Shown: positions 14,930 through 22,870 of the stretch, piece by piece
Layout of the letters: each line of letters starts with the position of its first letter
Position numbering within the stretch: the stretch's first letter is position 1
Source of the DNA: VHBM01 sp052386635
GTDB lineage: Archaea; Thermoproteota; Nitrososphaeria; Nitrososphaerales; Nitrosopumilaceae
Length of the DNA stretch: 26,863 nt
Direction: 5' to 3'
Assembly: GCA_052386635.1 (NCBI GenBank)
Contig: JBQTJY010000077.1
Coordinates: 1-26,863, forward strand
Notes under the pieces: model-generated
Seen by the model: only the letters and a program-made list of their open reading frames with translations
Database searches by the model: none
What the model was told of the DNA's origin: nothing
Made by a program: the position numbers and the translations under genes

Positions 14930-15441
14930 TAGTATTTCACCAGAGATTCACACTTGTAATTACTAATTTTCTTTATTCCATTCAAATTAGTTAATTCAAT
15001 CAAGAACGCAAATCCTGCCACTTTGCCTCCAATCTTTTCTATTAAATTTGCAGCAGTTTTTGCAGTACCTCCTGTTGCTAAAAGATCATCGCAAATCAGA
15101 ACTCGTTGTCCCTTTTTTATTGCATATTTTTGAATTTCCATTATAGCTTTTCCATATTCTATACTGTACGACAGTTTTTTTGTCTGGCCTGGTAATTTTC
15201 CTTGTTTGCGAATCATGATCATTCCCTTGTTGTATTTTATTGCCAAGGCGCATGCTAGTGGAAAACCACGTGATTCTATACCTGCCAAAATATCGACATC
15301 ATTTGGATGAAAATATCTTGAGAATTCATCAATTACGTAGGAAAGTGCTGAAGGATCCCTCAGGATTGGGCTTATATCTCTAAAAAGTATTCCATTTTTT
15401 GGAAAGTCTGGATATTCATCAATTTTATCTCTAAGATTCAT
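14929..15441 (-). CDS. apt: Adenine phosphoribosyltransferase
   Basis: Joins adenine and PRPP to AMP. The PRPP-binding loop VLICDDLLATGGTAKT spans 114-129, with the acidic pair Asp118/Asp119 and the TGGT loop; GIESRGFPLACALA (54-67) is the conserved Apt start of the core fold, and KQGKLPGQTKK (79-89) is the flexible loop. 170 residues is typical. Start is ATG 15439-15441, 27 nt after a TATA-like box on the minus strand. The stop overlaps the mtnP start by one base. The pair turns methylthioadenosine back to AMP. Confidence 0.93.
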   Translation of the reverse strand: MNLRDKIDEYPDFPKNGILFRDISPILRDPSALSYVIDEFSRYFHPNDVDILAGIESRGFPLACALAIKYNKGMIMIRKQGKLPGQTKKLSYSIEYGKAIMEIQKYAIKKGQRVLICDDLLATGGTAKTAANLIEKIGGKVAGFAFLIELTNLNGIKKISNYKCESLVKY

Positions 15442-15462
15442 GTTAATTAGGCAATAAATGGA

Positions 15463-15473
15463 GAAATAAAAAC
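15463..15473 (-). promoter_or_regulatory. TATA-like box of the apt-mtnP operon
   Basis: On the minus strand it reads GTTTTTATTTC, centred 27 nt before ATG 15441. Confidence 0.4.
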
Positions 15474-15495
15474 TGTTTAGAATTATTAAGAAATT

Positions 15496-17634
15496 TTATT
15501 TAACAATGTTTAGCTTGGTTTCTGCAATTCGTTGTGAATCTTTAGCTTTTACATAGTATGTGCCAGGTTCAGCCTCTGCAGGAATTGGCCAAATTGTTTG
15601 AAACGCTCCAGTGCCAGTTGCAGTAACTTTGAATTGTTGAACTGTAGCATTATTGAAACCTAAAATATCTATTACTATAGTCTTTCCTGTAGCACCAAAA
15701 CCACTTATCGTTACAACATCGCCGCTATGATAATCTTGTTCTTTATCGACCTTTACAACTAAGCCATGTGTTAATTGTTTAACTACATTAAGATTTACAG
15801 GAGTCGAGTTCGGCCCACTTGCAACGGTAACTATCCATACTCCTTCTTTTGCACCTAAAGGTATTCTAAACGAATCTTCGGAGAATATACCTCCCTTGTT
15901 TGTGAAAGTTTCCTTACGTTTTACGGCATTGCCATCTGGATCTGTTAAAGTTATAGTTAGTAAGATATTTTTCGCCGAACTGCCAAGAACCAACACAGTT
16001 TCTCCAGGTGTATACTTGTCTTTTGTAGTACGCACTTCTATTGAACCTGATCCAGTTTGTAATCCTACTGTAAAAACTTCCGAATACTGTGCATTTGCTC
16101 TGCTAATTACAACCGAGTACACTCCAGAAGCATATCCATCCAATGGTAAGTCATAGCTTGCACCTCCATCTGGTCCTAAAACAACAGACGCTTCATGTTT
16201 TTCCTGATCTGAAGGATCAAGAACCAATAGAGAAAGAGTTGCTGAGGAGGGTCCTTTCAAATCAATCACTGCAACATCACCTGCTTTATAGTTCAATTTA
16301 TCAAGTTTCATAACTAGTTGTTCTTGGGGAAGCTCACCTAGTCCAACAGTGACAATTTCACGTTCAACTCCTTGAGATACAACAAGCACATACGTACCCT
16401 CGAGAGATGATGCTAACGTAGGAAACTCAAATGATACATTTCCAGAAGAAGCAATGTCTATGATTTGTGATGCAAATTCTGTCCCACTAGGATCTTCTAA
16501 GACAGCTTCTAGCTCTTGATCTGGTATTGCAGTCCCATTAAACGCAATTGATTCCCCAGGTTCAAACTTTAATCTAAGAGGAGTTATGCGTATTTTTTCA
16601 GAGGCAGCCACATTAAATTTTCTTTCAATGGTATCTGTACCATCAGTAATTATTATAATGCGTTCTCCAAGGTCAGAATTTAGTAGAACAGTTTGCTCAT
16701 ATGACCAGTTTCCCTGAAAGTCTGAAGTTGCAGTTAAAGTGGTCATGGTATTTCCATTTTTATCCTTAAGAGTAGCTGTAACTGTACTATCTGGTTTTGC
16801 AGTACCTGTCACTTTGATTTTATCGCCTCTAAACACAGTATCAGGTAAACCACTTATGGTAAGACGATTCTCTGAAGGACCTAATCTACTATCTGACTCA
16901 CCCAGCCGAAGACTAACAGTTTTTTCATTACCTGCAAAATCTCTTACAATAAAATCTGTTCTATCCGCAGTTATTGTTTCAGGAACCTTAGTTGTTATCA
17001 TAAAATTACCTGCATTATCTGTTTGAATCGATTCGATTATTTCACCACCTATATACAAATCAAGTTTCTGGTTTGCGCCAAATTTTTCTCCAGCCACTCT
17101 AATGCTATTTCCAACTTTTGGTTTTTCAGGAATAATCTTAAAAACCGCTTCATCAAAAAGCCCTTTTTGTGAATCTGGAATCTCTGTTTGTGGTGTATTT
17201 TCATTAATAATATCTGTTACAAGCGTTACACCTGTTTCAATTTCCTTTTCGTTTTTATCAAGAATTCTCCAGTTAATTTTTGGTTCGGCTTTATCAGTTT
17301 TAATTCCAAATTTCACTGATTCACCAGGCTGTATTGGTTCATTAGTTGTAAATATGATTACACCTTGCGGGGTTTTTTGACCAGTCCAACTTTTTTCGGT
17401 TTTAAATGATTTGAAGGTAAAATCGCTGCCTAACCACATTCTAATGGTCTCTATTTCAACAGAGTCGTTATTCTCCAACTCTATAATCGTAGTATCTTCA
17501 AACGCTACGCTTTTTGATGTTACAGAGTTTTCTTGAGCAAAAGAATCAATATTGAAAAAAATTGTACAAACAAACAAGAACGCTATAGCAAGAAAAACTC
17601 TTTTTTCCAAAAACCAAGTCATATATTTCAACAA
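15496..17634 (-). CDS. Secreted protein with about six Ig-like beta-sandwich repeats
   Basis: A 712-residue extracellular protein. Residues 11-33 form a signal peptide (basic KR, then a hydrophobic stretch, ending SFA-QEN). After an N-terminal beta-rich domain (about 40-140) come about six domains of 80-90 residues: roughly 168-245, 257-343, 347-431, 440-524, 530-617 and 624-711. Each opens with a (P/Y)-x-(P/A)-G-(D/E) turn followed by V-x-V-x-G, as in DKYTPGETVLVLG and NYKAGDVAVIDLKG. No C-terminal membrane anchor is present, so it is secreted or held by other surface proteins. A GGAGG at 17639-17643 lies 4 nt before TTG 17634; TTG 17631 and ATG 17622 are alternatives. The role is likely surface layer, adhesion or matrix, by inference. 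Confidence 0.8.
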   Translation of the reverse strand: MLKYMTWFLEKRVFLAIAFLFVCTIFFNIDSFAQENSVTSKSVAFEDTTIIELENNDSVEIETIRMWLGSDFTFKSFKTEKSWTGQKTPQGVIIFTTNEPIQPGESVKFGIKTDKAEPKINWRILDKNEKEIETGVTLVTDIINENTPQTEIPDSQKGLFDEAVFKIIPEKPKVGNSIRVAGEKFGANQKLDLYIGGEIIESIQTDNAGNFMITTKVPETITADRTDFIVRDFAGNEKTVSLRLGESDSRLGPSENRLTISGLPDTVFRGDKIKVTGTAKPDSTVTATLKDKNGNTMTTLTATSDFQGNWSYEQTVLLNSDLGERIIIITDGTDTIERKFNVAASEKIRITPLRLKFEPGESIAFNGTAIPDQELEAVLEDPSGTEFASQIIDIASSGNVSFEFPTLASSLEGTYVLVVSQGVEREIVTVGLGELPQEQLVMKLDKLNYKAGDVAVIDLKGPSSATLSLLVLDPSDQEKHEASVVLGPDGGASYDLPLDGYASGVYSVVISRANAQYSEVFTVGLQTGSGSIEVRTTKDKYTPGETVLVLGSSAKNILLTITLTDPDGNAVKRKETFTNKGGIFSEDSFRIPLGAKEGVWIVTVASGPNSTPVNLNVVKQLTHGLVVKVDKEQDYHSGDVVTISGFGATGKTIVIDILGFNNATVQQFKVTATGTGAFQTIWPIPAEAEPGTYYVKAKDSQRIAETKLNIVK

Positions 17635-17638
17635 AGAT

Positions 17639-17643
17639 CCTCC
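17639..17643 (-). promoter_or_regulatory. Shine-Dalgarno GGAGG of the secreted repeat protein
   Basis: GGAGG on the minus strand, 4 nt before TTG 17634 and 7 nt before TTG 17631. It favours one of the TTG codons over ATG 17622 and indicates a message with a leader, unlike many genes in the window. Confidence 0.5.
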
Positions 17644-17705
17644 AACTTAAATCTTGACAGATTTTTCATTTTTTTCTTTTGCATTTTTACAAAGATTCTA
17701 AAAGA

Positions 17706-19796
17706 TCAGATTTTTGCTTTTAGTTTATCTTGGCTTGAGGTTGCAGCAAGATTCTGGTATTGTCGTATTCTTTCTGCAATCAACCTGTATAATGTTCTAA
17801 ACTGATCTTTTGTTTTATCTGACAAAAAGTCAGTTTGACTTAATGCAATTTTCTCACAAATATATCTACAAATCTCCTCAGCATCAAACTCGCCCCATCC
17901 ATCATCTTTGTGCTCCTGCCATATTGCAACTAAACTTTCAACTATGCCTTTCTTTCCTTTTGATATTACGTTTTCCTTTGTAAGCGCAGCATATCCTTCA
18001 CGTCTTAGTTTAATTTCATAGGTTTGATTTACAGCATAAAGATAATCATCAATTGCAATATAATCTTCAATTGATTGCGTAGTTTTTCCAACTTGTTCAA
18101 AGAATATTGTTTGAACTTTTGAAAAGTCATTTGCAGTTAATTGCGTTGAAATTTGTTTTGACTCATCACTGTTATCAAGCAACACAAAAGTGTTGTAACC
18201 ATGATTTCTATAGAAAATAGATAAAGGAAGTACAGAGTTTTTACTAAACGCCGCTACTACATTTAATGGATTCATCGATATATTTGGATCTTGAAGAAAC
18301 TTGTCAAACGCATTCAAATACATTGCATCTGTCATGTTTTCTACTATAATTACAGGTCTAGAGTTTGTGCCAATCTGTCTATCTACAATTGATTCTACAA
18401 GTCCTCTTGCAAGGCCATAAAGAATTGGAGTAAGAGTTGCATCTTCGGCATTCCAATAATCATAGTATATCTTACTGAGATGCTTTCTCTTGTCTAGCTC
18501 AACAACTAGGAGATTACCTGGAGTATAATCAAATATCATAAATGGTGAGTGTGTAGCATAAAGAACTTGGTTTGAACCTGCCAGATTCTTTAGTAAATCA
18601 GATATTCCACGTTGCTGCGTAGGATGGAGGTTTCTTGCTGGCTCATCAAGCAATAAGATTGCCTCTTTAAGCTCTGCTCTTTGTGTTTCTGCTGCAAAAT
18701 TAACGATAAAAGAAAATGTCCACTTGAATCCTTCTGCTCTTCTGTTTAAAAGCCCTGTATTTGTAATAGTTCCATCTTTGTGAACATCTGAAATTACTAC
18801 ACTTAGAATATTGCCTGGATTATATCTAAGGTCAACATGAATTGGATCCCCCTTCCATGCTGGATTTAGTCTTTCTGTCAGTCTTTTACTTGCAGTATTA
18901 AGATACTTGATAAGCTTTGAAGGACTATTTTTGTACTCTTCTAACTCTTCGACATCAAGTTCTGCCAGATAAAACAAATTTCTGACAGTTTCTGCTCTAT
19001 CAAATTCTTCAATATATTCTACACTTTCTTCTTTCATCCCTTTTGATATTTTTAGATATTCATTTAGATTGATACTGCCGATAATTTTTTTGTAATCAGA
19101 AAAGTAAACAAACCTTGGATGTAAATTCTCTTCAATAAAATTTTCAAGTGCAGCTCGTTCTGTTGTTCCAACAAGCATATTATCAAAATTAGTACATATA
19201 CTGTTGTAGATCTTTTCCCATTCAAAAATTACTTGCTTTTCTTCTACAGCAAGAACACGAATGTTGTTGTTAAATTCAGCCATCTCGCTGTTGAAAATCT
19301 CATGGCTTGCAGGTGGTGGTCCTTCAAAAAATTTCATATCAAGTCTTATTCTAATATGATTTGGAATTGTATCAACAAAACTGCGTACACTTTCTGTAAA
19401 GTTTTCCCACGAGTTTAATGCCTTGTTTTCTTCTTCACTTATTCTGCTATTGCCAAAGTCATATTGGATATTTGGATTCTTGTTTGTTCTAAAAATTCGT
19501 ATTTTTTTTATTTCCGGTATTGCTTGAAATTTCTCTTTAATTAAACGTGTTTCATGATTACTAAGCTCAAATTCTCCTTCTACAACGTTTATTTCAGATT
19601 TTAGCTCTTGGGTCATTTCATCACAAAGATCAAGATCAGAAAGCCCTTCTTCCTTGTTTAACAAAGTAAGTGCCTGAAGAATCGTAGTTTTTCCACTCTC
19701 ATTTCGTCCTACAAATGCAGCCAAGTCTCCTACCTTGATTTCACCAGAATCATGAATGCATCTAAATGCACTAACCCTGAATTTACGAAGGCGCAT
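17706..19796 (-). CDS. OLD-family AAA ATPase with C-terminal TOPRIM nuclease domain
   Basis: A 696-residue OLD-type protein. The N-terminal ABC-like ATPase has Walker A GRNESGKT (30-37), a long helical insert (about 80-340), the signature NRRAEGFKW (351-359), Walker B LLLDEP with Asp384/Glu385, and the His switch YATHSP at His416. A TOPRIM domain follows: IIVENMTD (483-490) with Glu486 and Asp490, and VLLDNSDES (538-546), where the acidic pair is spaced D-x-x-D (541, 544) instead of the common DxD. OLD proteins are metal-dependent nucleases; some are phage-defence effectors (GajA, OLD of P2). No UvrD-like helicase or other defence gene is adjacent, so it is a single-gene OLD. Start is ATG 19796. 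Confidence 0.88.
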   Translation of the reverse strand: MRLRKFRVSAFRCIHDSGEIKVGDLAAFVGRNESGKTTILQALTLLNKEEGLSDLDLCDEMTQELKSEINVVEGEFELSNHETRLIKEKFQAIPEIKKIRIFRTNKNPNIQYDFGNSRISEEENKALNSWENFTESVRSFVDTIPNHIRIRLDMKFFEGPPPASHEIFNSEMAEFNNNIRVLAVEEKQVIFEWEKIYNSICTNFDNMLVGTTERAALENFIEENLHPRFVYFSDYKKIIGSINLNEYLKISKGMKEESVEYIEEFDRAETVRNLFYLAELDVEELEEYKNSPSKLIKYLNTASKRLTERLNPAWKGDPIHVDLRYNPGNILSVVISDVHKDGTITNTGLLNRRAEGFKWTFSFIVNFAAETQRAELKEAILLLDEPARNLHPTQQRGISDLLKNLAGSNQVLYATHSPFMIFDYTPGNLLVVELDKRKHLSKIYYDYWNAEDATLTPILYGLARGLVESIVDRQIGTNSRPVIIVENMTDAMYLNAFDKFLQDPNISMNPLNVVAAFSKNSVLPLSIFYRNHGYNTFVLLDNSDESKQISTQLTANDFSKVQTIFFEQVGKTTQSIEDYIAIDDYLYAVNQTYEIKLRREGYAALTKENVISKGKKGIVESLVAIWQEHKDDGWGEFDAEEICRYICEKIALSQTDFLSDKTKDQFRTLYRLIAERIRQYQNLAATSSQDKLKAKI

Positions 19797-19823
19797 TAGG
19801 CGTTATTTGCAAAATTCTGATTT

Positions 19824-19846
19824 AACTTATACTACGTAATTATACT
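19824..19846. promoter_or_regulatory. Divergent promoter between the OLD gene and the secreted 19889 gene
   Basis: Two copies of TTATACT (19827-19833 and 19840-19846) lie 13 nt apart. The first, read on the minus strand as AGTATAAGTT, is about 33 nt before ATG 19796. The second, read as AATTATACT, is about 46 nt before ATG 19889. Back-to-back TATA-like boxes in a 92-nt gap would let the two genes share regulation. Confidence 0.4.
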
Positions 19847-19888
19847 GAACAATTAGGTCATTACTAAATAGATATAAAAGAATACCAG

Positions 19889-20377
19889 ATGTTAGAAATC
19901 GAAGTGACAGCCAAGGTAACATATCTTGTATTTTTATTTCCAGTAATCATATCACTAGCCTTGGGTTCTTTTGTTATGGCAGAAGTTCTCAATGAACCGG
20001 AAAGAGAACTAAACATGTGGCCTTTCAAATTTTCTGGTACAAATAAAATACAAAGTGGCTCTATAAAGATAATTTCATTACAACAAGAATATTCCTCATC
20101 AATACCAATTAAAATCCAAGTATCAGTAACTGATCTGACATTTGACTGTGGTGATCTATACATAACAATATACGATTTGAGTTCTAGCCCAAAACAAGTA
20201 GTTACTCAAAGTGGATACTTTGGACAATGTTTTCAAAAAGAAAATCTGATGTTACCTGTTGATGATGAATTTTCAGAAAAAATTAGTGATGCAGGTCAAT
20301 ATGAAATAGTAGTAGAAATTAATGACAAACATTACAAAAAAACCATAACTACAAGTGAAAAGTTTACCATCAATTAG
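19889..20377 (+). CDS. Secreted or anchored beta-rich protein, unknown function
   Basis: A 162-residue protein with a hydrophobic segment at residues 10-30 (VTYLVFLFPVIISLALGSFVM) that acts as signal peptide or anchor, then a beta-rich domain. Two cysteines, in FDCGDLY (about 85-91) and GQCFQKE (about 113-119), could form a disulfide outside the cell. The C-terminus (YEIVVEINDKHYKKTITTSEKFTIN) looks like the last strands of an Ig-like or jelly-roll domain. Start is ATG 19889, after a TATA-like region. It diverges from the OLD gene by 92 nt. No family recognised. Confidence 0.65.
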   Translation: MLEIEVTAKVTYLVFLFPVIISLALGSFVMAEVLNEPERELNMWPFKFSGTNKIQSGSIKIISLQQEYSSSIPIKIQVSVTDLTFDCGDLYITIYDLSSSPKQVVTQSGYFGQCFQKENLMLPVDDEFSEKISDAGQYEIVVEINDKHYKKTITTSEKFTIN

Positions 20378-20390
20378 GAAAAAATGCAAT

Positions 20391-20400
20391 GTTATATATT
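20391..20400 (+). promoter_or_regulatory. TATA box of the RPC34/TFE-beta-like gene
   Basis: GTTATATATT is a strong TATA-like match, centred about 37 nt before GTG 20433 and 46 nt before ATG 20442, which leaves a short leader of roughly 10-20 nt. Confidence 0.5.
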
Positions 20401-20432
20401 GAATTAACATGGCAATCTAATTCTGCATTATT

Positions 20433-20870
20433 GTGAGATGTATGGTAGAAAAAACTAGCCCAGAAAACAATCCAAATACTAAACTATCACAAGAAGAAGC
20501 TGCAAAACAAGCTGCACAACTAGCTAAAGAGCTTAAAAAACTTAAAGCACAACTAAAAAAGACAACACCTGCAAAAGCTGAAGAAAAAATAGCTCCAAAA
20601 GCAAAAGAAAAGAAAAAGACAACACCTGCAAAAGCTGAAGAAAAGAAGACATTCGAAGAAGAGTTAGAAGAACAACTAACAGATGAAGAAATCGAGAACT
20701 TTCAAATTGCCAAAGTGGACATGGATAAACTCACAAACAAAGTCACAGAAATCCTAGCAAAATACGAATCTAAGGGTATGTTGCAAAGCGAACTATGGAA
20801 GAAACTGAAACTAACGAGCCGAGATGGCTCTCGTTTGTCATTAAAATTAGAACGTATGGGAATTATTTAA
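20433..20870 (+). CDS. RPC34/TFE-beta-like winged-helix protein, N-terminal part ended by an in-frame TAA
   Basis: As read to its first stop this is 145 residues. Residues 1-75 are a charged Lys/Ala/Glu-rich tail holding two copies of KTTPAKAEEK; 77-100 are acidic; 105-145 (KVTEILAKYESKGMLQSELW, then KKLKLTSRDGSRLSLKLERM and GII) form the first three helices of a winged helix. The TAA at 20868-20870 falls exactly where the wing would begin. The same frame continues with the missing wing and a four-cysteine cluster to 21080. The intact protein would resemble the RPC34/TFE-beta family that helps open promoters with RNA polymerase. Start GTG 20433 or ATG 20442. The cut may be a real mutation, a sequence error or read-through. 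Confidence 0.7.
   Translation: MRCMVEKTSPENNPNTKLSQEEAAKQAAQLAKELKKLKAQLKKTTPAKAEEKIAPKAKEKKKTTPAKAEEKKTFEEELEEQLTDEEIENFQIAKVDMDKLTNKVTEILAKYESKGMLQSELWKKLKLTSRDGSRLSLKLERMGII
20556..20644 (+). repeat. Two 32-nt direct repeats encoding KTTPAKAEEK
   Basis: Identical 32-nt copies at 20556-20587 and 20613-20644, 57 nt apart (19 codons, in frame). They lie in the charged linker of the RPC34/TFE-beta-like gene and look like a tandem expansion of a disordered tail. Confidence 0.8.
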
Positions 20871-21080
20871 ATAGAAAAGATCCTTGAAAACGGAAGATGG
20901 ACATACAAACTCATTATTAAAAAAACTCCGATTAGTACAACTTCTATAGAAAATGCACCATGTTTGACGTGTCCTGTAGAACAAAAATGTACAATAGATG
21001 GAGAAATTAGTCCACGTACATGTAAATGGATTGAGGACTGGGTCCTTGTCCAAATATCACCATCAAAGAAGCAGAAATGA
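20871..21080 (+). pseudogene. Downstream half of the RPC34/TFE-beta-like gene (wing plus Fe-S-type cysteine cluster)
   Basis: Directly after the TAA, the same frame stays open for 69 codons to TGA 21078-21080. It first encodes IEKILENGRWTYKLIIKK, the natural wing of the winged helix begun upstream, then Cys177, Cys180, Cys186 and Cys197 (numbered from GTG 20433) in a C-x2-C-P-V-x3-C-x10-C pattern with an ISP just before the last Cys and a W six residues after it. This is the layout of the Fe-S-binding end of RPC34 and archaeal TFE-beta. No ATG or GTG occurs early; the first TTG is at 20964, inside the cluster, so separate translation is unlikely. The TGA overlaps the rlmE ATG by 4 nt, as expected if the two were once one coupled pair. 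Confidence 0.65.
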
Positions 21081-21670
21081 AATTAATTGATGCAAGAAAG
21101 GATCATTTTAGAAAACTTGCACGAGAAGAAGGTTATAGGAGCAGGGCAACTTACAAACTAAGAGAGCTTAATAACGCATACAGAATTATCGGTCCTGGAT
21201 TTTATGTCCTTGATCTAGGATGTGCGCCAGGAGGTTGGACACAAGTAGCAGTGAAATTAGCTGGCAACAAAGGAAAGGTTATGGGGATTGACACAGCATA
21301 TGTTGAAGATATTCCAGGCGCCTACATAATTCAAGGTGATATAGAAAATGAATCTATTGTGGATGAAATTATATCATATTTTGAAAGAAAAGTAGATGCC
21401 GTGATATGTGATATTTCACCACAAGTTATCGGCAAGTGGTCAGTTGATCATGCAAGGCAAATCTCTTTGAACTATAGCTGTGCAAAAATCATGGACAAAG
21501 TACTGGCCCACAAAGGAAATGCAGTCTTTAAGGTTTTTGACGGCGAATATTCAAACGAATTTCGAGATTATCTAAAGAAAAAATTTGTAAAAATCAAGTT
21601 AACAAAACCAAAGGCCAGCAGAAAGCCAAGCAGCGAGTTATATTATGTCTGTTTGGGATATCTTGCCTAA
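21077..21670 (+). CDS. rlmE: RlmE/FtsJ-family 23S rRNA (uridine-2'-O)-methyltransferase
   Basis: Methylates a ribose 2'-OH in the peptidyl-transferase region of large-subunit rRNA using SAM. The SAM-binding motif VLDLGCAPGGWTQVA is at 44-58, and the K-D-K-E catalytic set is Lys27 (in RATYKL), Asp112 (in CDISP), Lys152 (in FKVF) and Glu187 (in SSELYY). 197 residues is normal, with no extra domain. ATG 21077 overlaps the stop of the upstream broken frame by 4 nt. The stop overlaps the Trm1 stop on the other strand by 4 nt (CTAA). Archaeal homologues may prefer other RNA sites, so the exact target is inferred. Confidence 0.92.
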   Translation: MKLIDARKDHFRKLAREEGYRSRATYKLRELNNAYRIIGPGFYVLDLGCAPGGWTQVAVKLAGNKGKVMGIDTAYVEDIPGAYIIQGDIENESIVDEIISYFERKVDAVICDISPQVIGKWSVDHARQISLNYSCAKIMDKVLAHKGNAVFKVFDGEYSNEFRDYLKKKFVKIKLTKPKASRKPSSELYYVCLGYLA

Positions 21671-22809
21671 CTTGCAAAAATCTCTTTTACTTCGTTTATG
21701 TTTGCACTAGTTCTTAGACCTTTGAAATTAAGTGAGGTAGGACTGGCTAAAAATCCGCCATTTTGAAGCTTTCCTATTGCTTTTTTTAGAGATAAGGGGG
21801 CACATTTCATTTTTGCAGCTATTTCATCAAGCGTAAAATATGTTCCTGGCATTTCAGCCTCAAGTGCACATCTTTGCAGTATTTTTTCACATTTCTTATC
21901 AACAGAACAGTTTGGTACCTGTTCTAACATAGATATGGCAAATTCCTTACTAAATAACTGCCCAGTCCATAACGGTCCAGCTGTCATTATTTTTGAATTA
22001 CACAAATTGCAAACATTGCTTTGATATTCAGAAATGGCTCTATTTCCACAAAAATTACAATGTAAAATGTAACCCATATTTTCTTCATGAGCAGGTTTGT
22101 TGAGAATTTTTACATATGTTCGATAATAATGCATTTCATTTTCTACAAAAAGTGGTACAATCTCTACATCAAATCTTGCAGCAACCATGTTAATGCAGCC
22201 AAGTACAAGTCGTATTGCTATCTCATTTCCATATTCTGTCTTGACTGGAACACCATAGTATCTTCTTTTACATGCATCATTAGCCAATCCATGTAATACT
22301 TGTAAATCAGTAGCGGTAGCAGAAAACAAACCTCCATGCATTGTTGCCCTTATTGCGCAATCAATGTATTTTGAAGGAGAGCCAAAGGGATCTACATCCA
22401 CAATTGTTGCCCTTGATCCTTTTTTTGAGTGGCTGCTTAGAAATCTACACATTTCATTTTCTGATATTTCATAATTTAGTAAATTATTTAGTTTTGCCGA
22501 CCTTAGGCCTAGATTAAGCGCAGATGGATTAAGATCATTTACTATAACTTTTTCAATGCTTTTTACCTCGTTTGCAACCCTTAGTCCCCTTGCACCTATG
22601 CCAGCTAATCCATCAAAAAAAATTTTTGGCCCCTCAAAATTTTCTAAAAATGCTGAATAGGCAATTACAGAGAAATCACGATTTAATCTTGCTCTAGGAT
22701 TAAAAAATGCGGGTTCTCTTGGAGGTACTCTGGAATTTATAGAATCAGATGGTACGAGAATCTTTGTTCGCCCTTCAGTTATTTCTAAATTATTAAGTGA
22801 AGTTTGCAA
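21667..22809 (-). CDS. trm1: tRNA (guanine26-N2)-dimethyltransferase Trm1
   Basis: Adds one or two methyl groups to N2 of G26 in tRNA. The start is FFNPRARLNRDFSV (35-48), typical of Trm1; SAM-binding FDGLAGIGARGLR is at 65-77, followed by NDLNPSA at 91-97, and the catalytic DPFG lies at 140-143. A zinc site is built from Cys251, Cys254, Cys267 and Cys270. A winged-helix-like tail follows (about 318-380). 380 residues is normal for archaea. Start is TTG at 22807-22809, as no ATG fits the family N-terminus. It diverges from rnhB across 61 nt that hold both promoters. Confidence 0.93.
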   Translation of the reverse strand: MQTSLNNLEITEGRTKILVPSDSINSRVPPREPAFFNPRARLNRDFSVIAYSAFLENFEGPKIFFDGLAGIGARGLRVANEVKSIEKVIVNDLNPSALNLGLRSAKLNNLLNYEISENEMCRFLSSHSKKGSRATIVDVDPFGSPSKYIDCAIRATMHGGLFSATATDLQVLHGLANDACKRRYYGVPVKTEYGNEIAIRLVLGCINMVAARFDVEIVPLFVENEMHYYRTYVKILNKPAHEENMGYILHCNFCGNRAISEYQSNVCNLCNSKIMTAGPLWTGQLFSKEFAISMLEQVPNCSVDKKCEKILQRCALEAEMPGTYFTLDEIAAKMKCAPLSLKKAIGKLQNGGFLASPTSLNFKGLRTSANINEVKEIFAS

Positions 22810-22841
22810 TTACAGTTACAAATCTTCATTTACCTATAACG

Positions 22842-22851
22842 GTTTAATATG
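22842..22851 (+). promoter_or_regulatory. TATA-like box of rnhB
   Basis: GTTTAATATG is centred about 25 nt before GTG 22871. Confidence 0.4.
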
Positions 22852-22870
22852 CACAATACTTCAGAAACAT

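Noticed and set aside
17706..20377. Gabija- or retron-type defence system around the OLD gene
   Set aside because: The neighbours are secreted proteins and apt; no helicase, reverse transcriptase or other known partner is present in the window.
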